Shown piece by piece: positions 43,948-51,650 of a DNA stretch of 64,000 nucleotides. Below the pieces are notes generated by a model, which made no database searches, had not been told where the DNA came from, and was given only the letters and a program-made list of their open reading frames with translations. The DNA is from RUG100 sp050953425 (GTDB lineage: Bacteria > Bacillota > Clostridia > Peptostreptococcales > Anaerovoracaceae). Each line of letters begins with the position of its first letter. The first letter of the stretch is position 1. Where the stretch lies: assembly GCA_050953425.1 (NCBI GenBank), contig JBMNMQ010000007.1, forward strand, positions 186,001-250,000. The letters run 5' to 3'. Both the position numbers and the translations under genes were made by a program.

Positions 43948-45465
43948 TCAGTGCTGCAGCTGTGAGGTGTCAAGATTGCTGCAGCGATCGAAGAATTCGC
44001 GCAGCAGCAGGATGATGCGATCCACGCCGCCTTCTTCATCCGATTCGATATTCAGCGGCATGATCGGATCGTGCAGCGACCGGCGCAGCAGACACCAGCC
44101 GTGCGGGAAGGAGAGCCGCACTCCTTCGAAACTTGGCTCGACGATCGTCAGACCGCGTTCCGCGGCCCAGCAGCTGAATTCCTCCAGCAGTCTGCCGCCG
44201 TCCGCGGCGGCGTCGGCACCGGTGAGGGGCATGCGGATTTCCGTGCTTTCGAGCGGCTGCCGCAGCCCCCGCAGGGCGCTGTCGATGCCGCGCCCCTCCG
44301 CCGCCAGCTGCGCCGCTTTGATGACGATGCGCGCGGCCAGATAGGCGCCGTCGTCGAGGAAGTAATTTTCTTTCATCGCAGCGTGGCCGGAGGTTTCGAT
44401 GGCCAGCCAGCATTCTTCACCGGCGGCATTGAGCTCGAGGGCCTTGTTGATGACGTTGCGGTAGCCGCGGCGGTAGCGAAAATGACGCAGTCCCAGCGTC
44501 TGCTCCAGATAGGCGGTCAGATGATCGCTGGTAATGCTGTCGGTGACGACGGTCGTGCCGGGGTGATCGGCGGCGACCAGGGACGCCGCCAGGGCGACGA
44601 TGCTGTTGCGGCTGATGGCCTGCCCGCTCTGGTCGACCGCTGCCGAACGGTCGACGTCGGTGTCGAAGATGAGGCCGAGATCTGCACCGCTGTCGCGGAC
44701 GCGGCCGCTGACGGAGGCCATCGCGTCCGCATCTTCGGGATTGGGGACGTGGTTGGGAAAGCGGCCGTCCGGTTCGAGGAACTGGCTCGAGCCGGTATCG
44801 GCGCCGAGCGGACGAAGCACGTGCTCGGCGAAGAAGCCGCCGCTGCCGTTGCCGGCATCTACGGTGATCTTCATGCCGGCGAGCGGCTGTTCACCGCGGC
44901 CGACGCCGGCGATGATCAGCTGCCGCAGATGCCGTTCATAGAGCGGCATCAGGGCACCGGCTTCAATGCGGTCGGCGGCGTGCGGCGCGGCCGCGTCCGG
45001 GTTCGTCTGCAGTCGCTGCCAGGCGGCGCGGAGAATCGCGGTGATATCCTCTTTCTGCAGACCGCCGCTGCGGTCAAAGAATTTGCAGCCGTTGCGATTG
45101 CCGGGCAGGTGACTGGCGGTGATCATGACGGCGCCGTCGCAGTCCGTCTCGGGAAAGAGTGTGGCCATGAACATCGCGGGGGTGCTGGCGAGACCGCAGT
45201 CGAGCACCCGGCAGCCCATGGCGGCAAGGCCGTCGGCGATCGCAGCCGTCAGCGCCGGGCCGCTGAGCCGCGGATCGCGGCCGACGGCGATGGTCAGATC
45301 CGCCGCCGGTGCTTTCAGGCGGGCGGCCAGGTGCGCCGCAAATGCCGCGCCGATGGCCGCGGCGGTCGGGGGTGTCAGATTCGGGGCGGGACCGTTCTGC
45401 TCGGCGAGAGCGACGCCGCGAATATCGCTGCCGTTCTGCAGCTTCATAAATTCGTCCTGATTCAT
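43948..45465 (-). CDS. Phosphomannomutase/phosphoglucomutase family protein
   Basis: 505 residues, alpha-D-phosphohexomutase family. The active-site serine is in TASHLPGNRNG, the metal loop is DTDVDRS, and the sugar-binding loop is AIETSGHAAMKENY. The C-terminal phosphate-binding motif is not sharply visible. It interconverts hexose 1- and 6-phosphates (mannose or glucose), feeding envelope polysaccharides. Site GAGG before ATG 45465. It is the downstream partner of the phosphoribosyltransferase gene, 42 bases away. Confidence 0.9.
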   Translation of the reverse strand: MNQDEFMKLQNGSDIRGVALAEQNGPAPNLTPPTAAAIGAAFAAHLAARLKAPAADLTIAVGRDPRLSGPALTAAIADGLAAMGCRVLDCGLASTPAMFMATLFPETDCDGAVMITASHLPGNRNGCKFFDRSGGLQKEDITAILRAAWQRLQTNPDAAAPHAADRIEAGALMPLYERHLRQLIIAGVGRGEQPLAGMKITVDAGNGSGGFFAEHVLRPLGADTGSSQFLEPDGRFPNHVPNPEDADAMASVSGRVRDSGADLGLIFDTDVDRSAAVDQSGQAISRNSIVALAASLVAADHPGTTVVTDSITSDHLTAYLEQTLGLRHFRYRRGYRNVINKALELNAAGEECWLAIETSGHAAMKENYFLDDGAYLAARIVIKAAQLAAEGRGIDSALRGLRQPLESTEIRMPLTGADAAADGGRLLEEFSCWAAERGLTIVEPSFEGVRLSFPHGWCLLRRSLHDPIMPLNIESDEEGGVDRIILLLREFFDRCSNLDTSQLQH

Positions 45466-45506
45466 GCTGGTACCTCATTCTGTCTGAGCGGAAGCGGACG
45501 CGGCCT

Positions 45507-46067
45507 TCAGCCGCGGATGGTGCCGTCGGCGCGGAACAGCGGCAGCCGGCCGAGAGCCGTGATGCCCGGCCGGTCGATGGAGTCCCCTTCGGCGAGGATC
45601 GCCATGCGCCCGACCACGCTGCAGCCGCATTGCGCGGCCAGTCGTTCCAGCGCCCGCAGCGATTCTCCGGTGCTGATGACGTCGTCGACGATCAGCACTC
45701 GTCTGCCCTTGAGCTGACGGACTTCGCGGCTGCCGAGATACAGCCGCTGCGGATGCTCGGTGGTAATCGAGTCGACGGGGACGGAAAGTGCATCTTCCAT
45801 ATATACTTTATGCCCCTTGCGTGCGACGACGTATTCGTTGCGGCCGGACTGACGGCTCATCTCGAAGACCAGCGGAATGCTCTTGGCTTCGGCGGTGAGA
45901 ATGAGGTCAAAATCCGGCGCCCTGTTCAGCAGCTCCCGGGCGGCAGCGACGGTCAGCTCGACATCGCCGAAGAGGATCAGCGCGGCAATGGAGGTGTCCT
46001 CCGAGACCGGAAAGAGCTGAAGCCGGCGCTTCAGCCCGGCGATTTCCATTTCATAGTACTGCGGCAT
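45507..46067 (-). CDS. Phosphoribosyltransferase, adenine-PRTase-like
   Basis: 186 residues from ATG 46067 (site AAGGAG). The PRPP-binding signature VLIVDDVISTGES (about 128-140) is typical of type I phosphoribosyltransferases. The N-terminal half (ILFGDVELTVAAARELLNRAP, DLILTAEAKSIPLVFEMS) resembles adenine/xanthine PRTases and PurR-type effector domains, but no DNA-binding domain is present. A purine salvage role is likely; the exact base is not clear from sequence. The longer frame to 46289 overlaps larE and has no ribosome site. Confidence 0.8.
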   Translation of the reverse strand: MPQYYEMEIAGLKRRLQLFPVSEDTSIAALILFGDVELTVAAARELLNRAPDFDLILTAEAKSIPLVFEMSRQSGRNEYVVARKGHKVYMEDALSVPVDSITTEHPQRLYLGSREVRQLKGRRVLIVDDVISTGESLRALERLAAQCGCSVVGRMAILAEGDSIDRPGITALGRLPLFRADGTIRG

Positions 46068-46227
46068 GTTTGGCTCCTTGCGTGAGATAGTAATAATGAA
46101 TGACAGAAGCGGACCGGCGGATGAGATCCGGCGGCTCGCCTGCTTTCTGCTCCGATGTGCCGGAACGTCGCTGCGGCGCGGCGCATACGGCCGGCCGGGC
46201 GGGTGCGCCCCGCATCCCGGATCGCGG

Positions 46228-47022
46228 TTACAGTTCCCGGTTGAGACTGCCGCGAATATAGCCGCCGAGATCCAGCGTCGCATAGGCAAAGCCGGCCTCT
46301 TTCACCAGGCGGTTGACCTGTTCGATCGTTTCGAGGTCGAACAGACGCGGCATCTCGTCGCGCGGCACTTCGATGCGGGCGATGCTGCCGTGATGGCGCA
46401 CCCGTACCTGACGGAAGCCGAGCGATCGCAGCGCGTGCTCCGCCTGGTAGATCGCCTGCATTTTGTCACGGGTGATGCGGTCGCCGTAGGGAATGCGGCT
46501 GGCCAGGCAGGCGCAGGCCGGCTTTTCCCAGACGGGTTCGTTCATCGCCGCCAGCGCCCGGCGGATATCATCCTTATGAAAGCCGACCTCCGCCAGCGGG
46601 CTGAGGATGCCCAGTTCCTGCAGCGCCTGGCGACCGGGGCGATAGTCCGTTTCGTCGTCGGCGTTGGTGCCGTCGGCGATGGGAATATCGTCGGTGACGT
46701 GCTGCAGTGCCTGAAACATGGCCTTCTTGCAGTAATAGCATCGATTCGGCGGGTTGCGCAGAAATTCCTCCGGCAGGGCGTCCTCGATGTTGATCACCAG
46801 CTGCGGAATGCCGTGCTTTTCACAGAAGATGCGGGCTTCCTGCTGTTCATCCGGGGAAAAATGGGGCCCGCTCAGCGTCACGGCCAGACTGCCGCGCCCG
46901 AGCGCCTCGTAGGCGGCCAGCAGCAGGAATGAGCTGTCCACACCGCCGGAAAAGGCGACGGCCAGCCGGTCATAGGCGGCCAGATGCTGGTAAAGCTGCT
47001 GGATTTTATCCTGCAAGCTCAT
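46228..47022 (-). CDS. larE: ATP-dependent sacrificial sulfur transferase LarE
   Basis: 264 residues. LarE adenylates and then sulfurates the pyridinium precursor of the nickel-pincer cofactor of lactate racemase. PP-loop FSGGVDSSF at about 24-32, RNPPNRCYYCKK in the middle, and the sacrificial-cysteine region KPACACLASRIP. No larA, larB or larC is in the window, so its partners must lie elsewhere or it serves another thiolation. The start overlaps the end of the HD-domain gene by 17 bases. A weak site precedes the ATG. Confidence 0.92.
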   Translation of the reverse strand: MSLQDKIQQLYQHLAAYDRLAVAFSGGVDSSFLLLAAYEALGRGSLAVTLSGPHFSPDEQQEARIFCEKHGIPQLVINIEDALPEEFLRNPPNRCYYCKKAMFQALQHVTDDIPIADGTNADDETDYRPGRQALQELGILSPLAEVGFHKDDIRRALAAMNEPVWEKPACACLASRIPYGDRITRDKMQAIYQAEHALRSLGFRQVRVRHHGSIARIEVPRDEMPRLFDLETIEQVNRLVKEAGFAYATLDLGGYIRGSLNREL

Positions 47023-47593
47023 TCGTTTCCCTTTCTACCTGATCCTCGCAGCTGCGCATGGCGAGGATCGTTTCTTCGAAGAGTTCGTCGAGCTCCCAGC
47101 CCAGCATGGCGGCGCCGTCGCGGATGACGTCGCGGCTGCAGCCGGCGGCGAACTTTTTATCCTTGAACTTTTTGCGCAGAGATTTGACGGGCATGTCCTT
47201 CGTGCTCCGGGAAGGCCGCATCAGCGCGCTGGCGCCGATCAGGCCGGTCAGCTCGTCGACGGCGTAGAGGGCGCGCTCCATCTCGTGCTCCGGCTTGACG
47301 TCGGAGCAGACGTTGTAGCCGTGGGAAACCACGGCATGGACAAAGTCCTCGTCGGCATCGATCTCGGCCAGCAGCTGCGGGGCCCTGACGCAGTGCTCGT
47401 CGGGGAACTGCTCAAAGTCGACATCGTGCAGAAGACCGACAAGCCCCCAGAAGTCGGCTTCCCCGCCGAATCCCATCGATTCGGCGAAATATCGCATGAC
47501 ACCCTCCACGGTCAGTGCGTGGCGGATGTGAAACGGATCCTGATTGTATTTCAGCAGCAGATCCAGCGCCTGCTTCCTGGTTATTTCTCCCAT
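47006..47593 (-). CDS. HD-domain protein (predicted phosphohydrolase)
   Basis: 195 residues, site GAAGGAGA. HD-family metal ligands are visible: an early HIRHALTVEGVMRY, the GLLHDVDFEQFPDEH core, then VVSHGY. Such small HD proteins hydrolyse nucleotides or related phosphates; the substrate is unknown. It is translationally linked to larE by overlap, a pairing that might hint at a role in the same pathway, though that is inference. The C-terminal part (KFAAGCSRDVIRDGAAMLGW) is typical of HDIG-type proteins. Confidence 0.8.
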   Translation of the reverse strand: MGEITRKQALDLLLKYNQDPFHIRHALTVEGVMRYFAESMGFGGEADFWGLVGLLHDVDFEQFPDEHCVRAPQLLAEIDADEDFVHAVVSHGYNVCSDVKPEHEMERALYAVDELTGLIGASALMRPSRSTKDMPVKSLRKKFKDKKFAAGCSRDVIRDGAAMLGWELDELFEETILAMRSCEDQVERETNELAG

Positions 47594-47668
47594 ATTGTTC
47601 TCCTTCGATTCCTCGTGCCTTTCCGGCTTTCAAACAGATAATTATCATACCGCAGCACCGCAGTCGTG

Positions 47669-49108
47669 TCAATCGACGGAGGCGCGCCCGGGCGGGCGGG
47701 ATCCGGCTTTCGCAGCGGCGCGAAGTCCGGCTTCACCGTCTCTCTCATCCCGGCGCCGCCCGGCTCTGCCGTCTGCCGCGTCCGGGCCGCGGTCGGCCCG
47801 GTTCGCTGCCGCCGCATCCGGTCGCGGTTCGATCCTGCCGTCCGCCGCATCCGGTCGCGGTTCGGCCCTGCCGTCCGCCGCGTCCGGTCGCGGTTCGGCC
47901 CTGCCGTCCGCCGCGTCCTGACAGGCTCCGTCCTGCAGATTGTGCATGGCGTGATTGATTTCCTCGAGACGAACGATGAGAAACATCTGCATTTCGGCAT
48001 CGATGGCGTCTTCGATGCCGAGCAGCTCGCGGATCCGGGCGATGCGGTAGCGGACGGTGTTGCTGTGCTGGTAGAGCCGGGCGGCCGTCGCCTTGATGTC
48101 GCCGCGGCAGTGCACATAGGCGCGCATTGTTTTGCAGTAGGCAGTGCCGTGCTCGCGGTCGTGTGTCTGCACGCGGTTCAGCAGCTCGCCGTAACAGGCG
48201 CGCACCCAGTGGCTGCGGCGCAGCGGGCAGAGAAATTTGGCGGTGCCGATGTCCCGATAAAAGCTGTATTCTGTTCGGTCGATGGAACTGACGACGGCGG
48301 CGTAGAGAGCTTCCTGCATGGCGGTGCCGGCGGTGGAGAGCTGGGTGTGGTAATTGCTGAGGCCGAGGGCAAAGACGGCGGGATCGATGTGAATCAGTTC
48401 GCGCAGTTCCCGGATGCCCCGCAGCACGGCATCGCGGCCGCGGCTGTCGGTGTAGATAATCAGGAAGCCGTGCGCCGTCTGCATAACGGTGTGGCTGGCT
48501 TCCGGCGGCAGGCCGCTGGTGGAGACCCTGCGGTAATACTGGCTGGCGTAATCGCTGAGGATCTGGTCGCTGTCATCGCGGGAACGCGGCAGCGCGAAAG
48601 CGCAGACCAGCTCGTTGTGGAAATAGGGGTTGATTTCCCGGGCGATCATCTCCGCTTCCACGCCGCTGACGTTGCCGCTGATCAGCTGCCGCGCCTTTCT
48701 GGTGGCAGACACGTTGATTTCGCCGGCTGTCAGGGAGCTGCGGATGACATAGACGAGATCGACGATCGGCGTTTCGGAAAAGAAGAAAATCGGCGTGTGC
48801 AGGCGGTTGGCCGCACCGATGACCGCGTCGGGAAGGCGATGAAAGTAGGTCGTGCGGATGCAGAGCGCGGCGAGCCGTTTTTTCAGCAGCGCGGTGAGAA
48901 CCGGTTCGAGGAGTTCCGGCGCGTTGCGGTAGGCGGAGAGGGTGGTGATCACCATGTCGCCGGGATGAAAGCCGCGATCCAGCGATTCTCCGGTTTCGCA
49001 TTCGAAGAGCGCGGCGGCGCGCACGTGGTTGTTGAGCCCGCTGCGATCGGTGATCAGCGTGAAATGCTTAAAGACGGGATGGGACATCATTTCTTCGATT
49101 GTGATCAT
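47669..49108 (-). CDS. PucR/CdaR-type transcriptional regulator with repeat-rich tail
   Basis: 479 residues, site CGGAGG. N-terminal PucR-type sensor domain (about 1-125), a central GGDEF-like CdaR region, and a C-terminal PucR helix-turn-helix (about 345-405; YVHCRGDIKATAARLYQHSNTVRYRIARI). Such regulators often control purine, amino-acid or xanthine-type catabolism. After residue 410 comes an unusual tail with 11-residue repeats DAADGRAEPRP, then more Arg/Ala/Gly-rich sequence; it is likely disordered and absent from typical relatives. The gene is read from a divergent promoter at about 49190-49219 with a leader of about 75 bases. Its targets are unknown. Confidence 0.82.
   Translation of the reverse strand: MITIEEMMSHPVFKHFTLITDRSGLNNHVRAAALFECETGESLDRGFHPGDMVITTLSAYRNAPELLEPVLTALLKKRLAALCIRTTYFHRLPDAVIGAANRLHTPIFFFSETPIVDLVYVIRSSLTAGEINVSATRKARQLISGNVSGVEAEMIAREINPYFHNELVCAFALPRSRDDSDQILSDYASQYYRRVSTSGLPPEASHTVMQTAHGFLIIYTDSRGRDAVLRGIRELRELIHIDPAVFALGLSNYHTQLSTAGTAMQEALYAAVVSSIDRTEYSFYRDIGTAKFLCPLRRSHWVRACYGELLNRVQTHDREHGTAYCKTMRAYVHCRGDIKATAARLYQHSNTVRYRIARIRELLGIEDAIDAEMQMFLIVRLEEINHAMHNLQDGACQDAADGRAEPRPDAADGRAEPRPDAADGRIEPRPDAAAANRADRGPDAADGRAGRRRDERDGEAGLRAAAKAGSRPPGRASVD
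47811..47918. repeat. 33-bp tandem repeat in the regulator gene (3.3 copies)
   Basis: Units start at 47811, 47844 and 47877 with a partial copy at 47910. They encode the 11-residue repeat DAADGRxEPRP; the period keeps the frame. Confidence 0.92.
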
Positions 49109-49189
49109 AAGGCCTCCGAAGATCTCCGGGAAATTGTATTCTTTTTCAAAACAGTGTTGAAAATACAGTGAATTTGTAAAATCTAAAAT

Positions 49190-49219
49190 ATTATATCACA
49201 TAATTTAGAAAAAAACCAA
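49190..49219 (-). promoter_or_regulatory. Promoter of the PucR-type regulator
   Basis: TTGGTT (49219-49214), 18-bp spacer, TATAAT (49195-49190) on the minus strand. Confidence 0.65.
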
Positions 49220-49247
49220 TTGAGACTGGGACAACTTATGCTATCAT
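49220..49247 (+). promoter_or_regulatory. Promoter of a candidate small RNA
   Basis: TTGAGA (49220-49225), 16-bp spacer, TATCAT (49242-49247), back to back with the regulator promoter. Confidence 0.6.
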
Positions 49248-49253
49248 AGAGTT

Positions 49254-49382
49254 ACAAAAGAGATGTAAAAAACATGTATAAAACAGGTTAGAAAATATTT
49301 AATTAGAAATTATCTATCCCCAATACAAGATACCCCCTATATAGTAAAAGAAGACTCGCAAGCGTCTTCTTTTACTATTTTA
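49254..49382 (+). ncRNA. Candidate small RNA with own promoter and terminator
   Basis: About 130 bases of AT-rich sequence between a predicted promoter and a perfect intrinsic terminator. It contains no ORF longer than a few codons (ATG TAT AAA ACA GGT TAG is the only start with a stop nearby). No known RNA family was recognised. Composition differs sharply from the GC-rich surroundings. Confidence 0.42.
49342..49382 (+). terminator. Strong intrinsic terminator
   Basis: TAGTAAAAGAAGAC (49342-49355) pairs perfectly with GTCTTCTTTTACTA (49364-49377), loop TCGCAAGC, followed by TTTTA. Confidence 0.85.
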
Positions 49383-49519
49383 CGGGGCTTTTTATCGCTG
49401 AATTTACGGGGCTTTTTATCGCTGAATTTACAGGGCTTTACATCGCTGATTACGGGGCTTTACATCGCTGATTGCGGGGCTTTATATCGCTGATTCAATG
49501 CGGGACTCTGCAGCGCCGA
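49379..49519. repeat. 22-24-bp tandem repeat, five copies plus a degenerate sixth
   Basis: Units begin at 49379, 49403, 49427, 49450 and 49472, core TTACGGGGCTTTACATCGCT. The sixth (49494-49519) is diverged and GC-rich. The array starts inside the T-rich tail of the terminator. Confidence 0.9.
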
Positions 49520-49785
49520 TTTGACAGGCCCCTGTATCCCCGCTGCGGCGGGGCGCTCTGTCCGCCGCAGCCCTGCCGCCGGCCCGCCGCCTCGCTGGAC
49601 CGAACGGGAAAGAAGAGGGAGCCGGGAAAGCGAGGGCAGCGGAACGGCATTCCCCGGCCGTGTCCTTGCCTTCCGTACCGCAGATGATATACTGATGTTG
49701 CCGCGTCGGCGGTGCGGCCGGATCTTCAGGGCGGCCGAAGCAGCACCGCTGTCTGTGCAGCCGCCGCGGCAGGGGAGGTACAAAT
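49520..49785. other. Intergenic stretch before the histidine phosphatase
   Basis: No gene seen. A possible -10 (GATATACTG around 49684-49692) may drive the phosphatase gene. Confidence 0.4.
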
Positions 49786-50406
49786 ATGGGATCCTATATC
49801 TATTTATTTCGTCACGGCATCACCGAGGGCAACCTGAAAAAATATTTCTACGGCAGCACCGATCTGCCGCTGGCCGCCGAAGGGCGGCAGCAGATTCTCG
49901 ATCTGGCGGCGCGCAGCTTTTATCCGCATCCGTGGAAGGCCGATTTCTATGCGACGCCGCTGCGCCGCACCGTGGAAACGCTGCGGCTGATCTACGGCCG
50001 GCAGCCGTATCGGATCATCGACGACCTGCGCGAGATCGACTGCGGTTCCTTTGAGATGCGGACGGCGGAGGATCTGCACGAGGAACCGGAATTTCAGCGC
50101 TGGATGCACGCCAGGGGCGGAGATGTCTGCCCGCCCGGCGGCGAGGGCACGGCCGCCTTTCGACAGCGTGTCCGGCGAGGCTACCGGGAGCTGGTTTCGC
50201 GTCACCGGCTGCGCGACCTCTCGGTGCGGCACAATAAAAAAGACGCCGTCTCGATCGTCATCTGTCACGGCGGCGTCATCGGGGCCATTCTGGATCAGCT
50301 GTTCCCCGTCGAGCGCGAGAGCATGTGGGACTGGATCCCCGATCCCGGCCACGGCTGCCGGCTGCAGCTCGAGCGCGGCCGGGCACAGGCATATGAAGAA
50401 CTGTAG
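49786..50406 (+). CDS. Histidine phosphatase family protein (phosphoglycerate mutase-like)
   Basis: 206 residues, site GGGGAGG. The N-terminal RHG motif LFRHGITEGN gives the catalytic His, FYATPLRRTVETL follows, and the second His is in VICHGGVIGAIL. Members include cofactor-dependent mutases and alpha-ribazole or sugar phosphatases; the substrate cannot be told, though the short length favours a phosphatase. The last 34 bases including the stop are duplicated in tandem just after the gene. Confidence 0.85.
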   Translation: MGSYIYLFRHGITEGNLKKYFYGSTDLPLAAEGRQQILDLAARSFYPHPWKADFYATPLRRTVETLRLIYGRQPYRIIDDLREIDCGSFEMRTAEDLHEEPEFQRWMHARGGDVCPPGGEGTAAFRQRVRRGYRELVSRHRLRDLSVRHNKKDAVSIVICHGGVIGAILDQLFPVERESMWDWIPDPGHGCRLQLERGRAQAYEEL

Positions 50407-50440
50407 GCGCGGCCGGGCGCAGGCATACGAAGAACTGTAG
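50373..50440 (+). repeat. 34-bp tandem duplication of the gene 3' end
   Basis: 50373-50406 and 50407-50440 differ at two positions; each runs from GCGCGGCCGGGC to GAAGAACTGTAG, so the stop codon is copied. Confidence 0.93.
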
Positions 50441-50543
50441 GCCCGGCCGTGCGGCGCGGCCGCGGACTTCATCGCGCGCGGCGGCGATGCACCATGGCGC
50501 TCCGCACGGCGATGCGGCATGACGATGGATCCGGCGGCGCCGG

Positions 50544-51500
50544 CTAGCGGAGCCGAATGGTGATTTCGCCGCTGGAAAGCGTCTCCTGCCGCCCGTCCGC
50601 ATAGCGCACGATCAGCCCGGCGTTGTCATCAATGCCGACGGCGACGGCCGGCTCCGGCTCACCGCCGATGATGCGGTAGACGTTGATCGGCTGCCCCGTC
50701 ACCAGCGAGCGGCGGCGGTATTCGTCGAGGAAGGCGCGCTGCGCAAGGTGTGCGGTCTGGTCGAGCACGTTGTCGATGACCAGCGCGGCCAGGCGGCTGC
50801 GCGACAGCGTGCCGCCGATGCTGCCGGCAGCCGGACCGGCGCTGTCCGGAAAGTCCGCGGTCGTGCAGTTGATGCCGATGCCGGTTACCAGATGGCTGAC
50901 GCGGCCGGATTCGAAATCGGTCAGCGCTTCGGTCAGCGTGCCGGAAACCTTGCGGCCGTCGAGATAGATGTCGTTGACCCATTTGATGCGGCTCTCCCTG
51001 CCGCTGACGGTGTCGACGGCCTCGGCAACGGCGACGGCGACAGCCGCGGTGATCAGCACCGACTGGGTCAGATCGCAGGTCGGCTCGAGCACGATGCTGA
51101 GGTAGAGACCGGTATCGCGGGGCGAATAAAAGCTGCGGCCGCGCCGCCCGCGGCCGGCGGTCTGCTCGCCGGCGATCACGGTCGTGCCGTGCGGTGCGCC
51201 GGCCATCGCCAGAGAAGCCGCCGTGCTGTTGGTGGACTCAAGCACGTCGTAGAGGTGCAGGGGAATGTCATGCCGCAGGTGAAGCCGGATCGCTTCCTCG
51301 GAGAGGATGTCGCAGTCCTCGGGCAGCATGTAGCCGCGCCGCGGCTGTGACTCGATGGTATAGCCTTCGTCCCGGAGAGCGCTGATCGCCTTCCAGACCG
51401 CGGTGCGCGAGAGCCCGAGCCGGGCCGCCAGGCGGGCGCCGGAAACCGGCTGCCCCTTCTGCGCTTCCAGCGCTTTCAGTACTTGATGTTTGGTATCCAT
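50544..51500 (-). CDS. birA: Biotin--protein ligase/repressor BirA
   Basis: 318 residues. N-terminal winged helix (about 1-60; LAARLGLSRTAVWKAISALRDEGY), catalytic domain with the biotinyl-AMP loop GRGRRGRSF, STNS at the front and the KWVNDIYLDGRKVSGTL lysine motif, and a small C-terminal SH3-like domain. It attaches biotin to carboxylase subunits and can repress biotin genes. No Shine-Dalgarno precedes ATG 51500, and the likely -10 box ends only 6 bases before it, so the mRNA may be leaderless. Divergent from the ABC exporter genes. Confidence 0.94.
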   Translation of the reverse strand: MDTKHQVLKALEAQKGQPVSGARLAARLGLSRTAVWKAISALRDEGYTIESQPRRGYMLPEDCDILSEEAIRLHLRHDIPLHLYDVLESTNSTAASLAMAGAPHGTTVIAGEQTAGRGRRGRSFYSPRDTGLYLSIVLEPTCDLTQSVLITAAVAVAVAEAVDTVSGRESRIKWVNDIYLDGRKVSGTLTEALTDFESGRVSHLVTGIGINCTTADFPDSAGPAAGSIGGTLSRSRLAALVIDNVLDQTAHLAQRAFLDEYRRRSLVTGQPINVYRIIGGEPEPAVAVGIDDNAGLIVRYADGRQETLSSGEITIRLR

Positions 51501-51506
51501 ACGTTC

Positions 51507-51568
51507 AGTCTACCCGCAGCGGGGCGGCGCTGTCAACCGTTGACAATGTCTGTCATCGGCGGTAAAAT
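51507..51568. promoter_or_regulatory. Divergent birA/ABC promoters sharing a palindrome
   Basis: TGTCAACCGTTGACA (51531-51545) is a perfect palindrome formed by two outward TTGACA boxes. Plus strand: TTGACA 51540-51545, 17 bp, TAAAAT 51563-51568. Minus strand: TTGACA 51536-51531, 18 bp, TAGACT 51512-51507. Confidence 0.75.
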
Positions 51569-51650
51569 GATGCGTAAAACAGCGCCGCTGCCGAACAGGA
51601 TGTGTCGGTGGAAACGACAGGCATTTCTTTTCTTTGGATGACGAACAGAG

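Noticed and set aside
47811..47918. tRNA-like GGTTCGATCC
   Set aside because: It is part of the 33-bp coding repeat; no cloverleaf can be formed around it.
49379..49519. Possible CRISPR array
   Set aside because: Head-to-tail units of 22-24 bp with no unique spacers.
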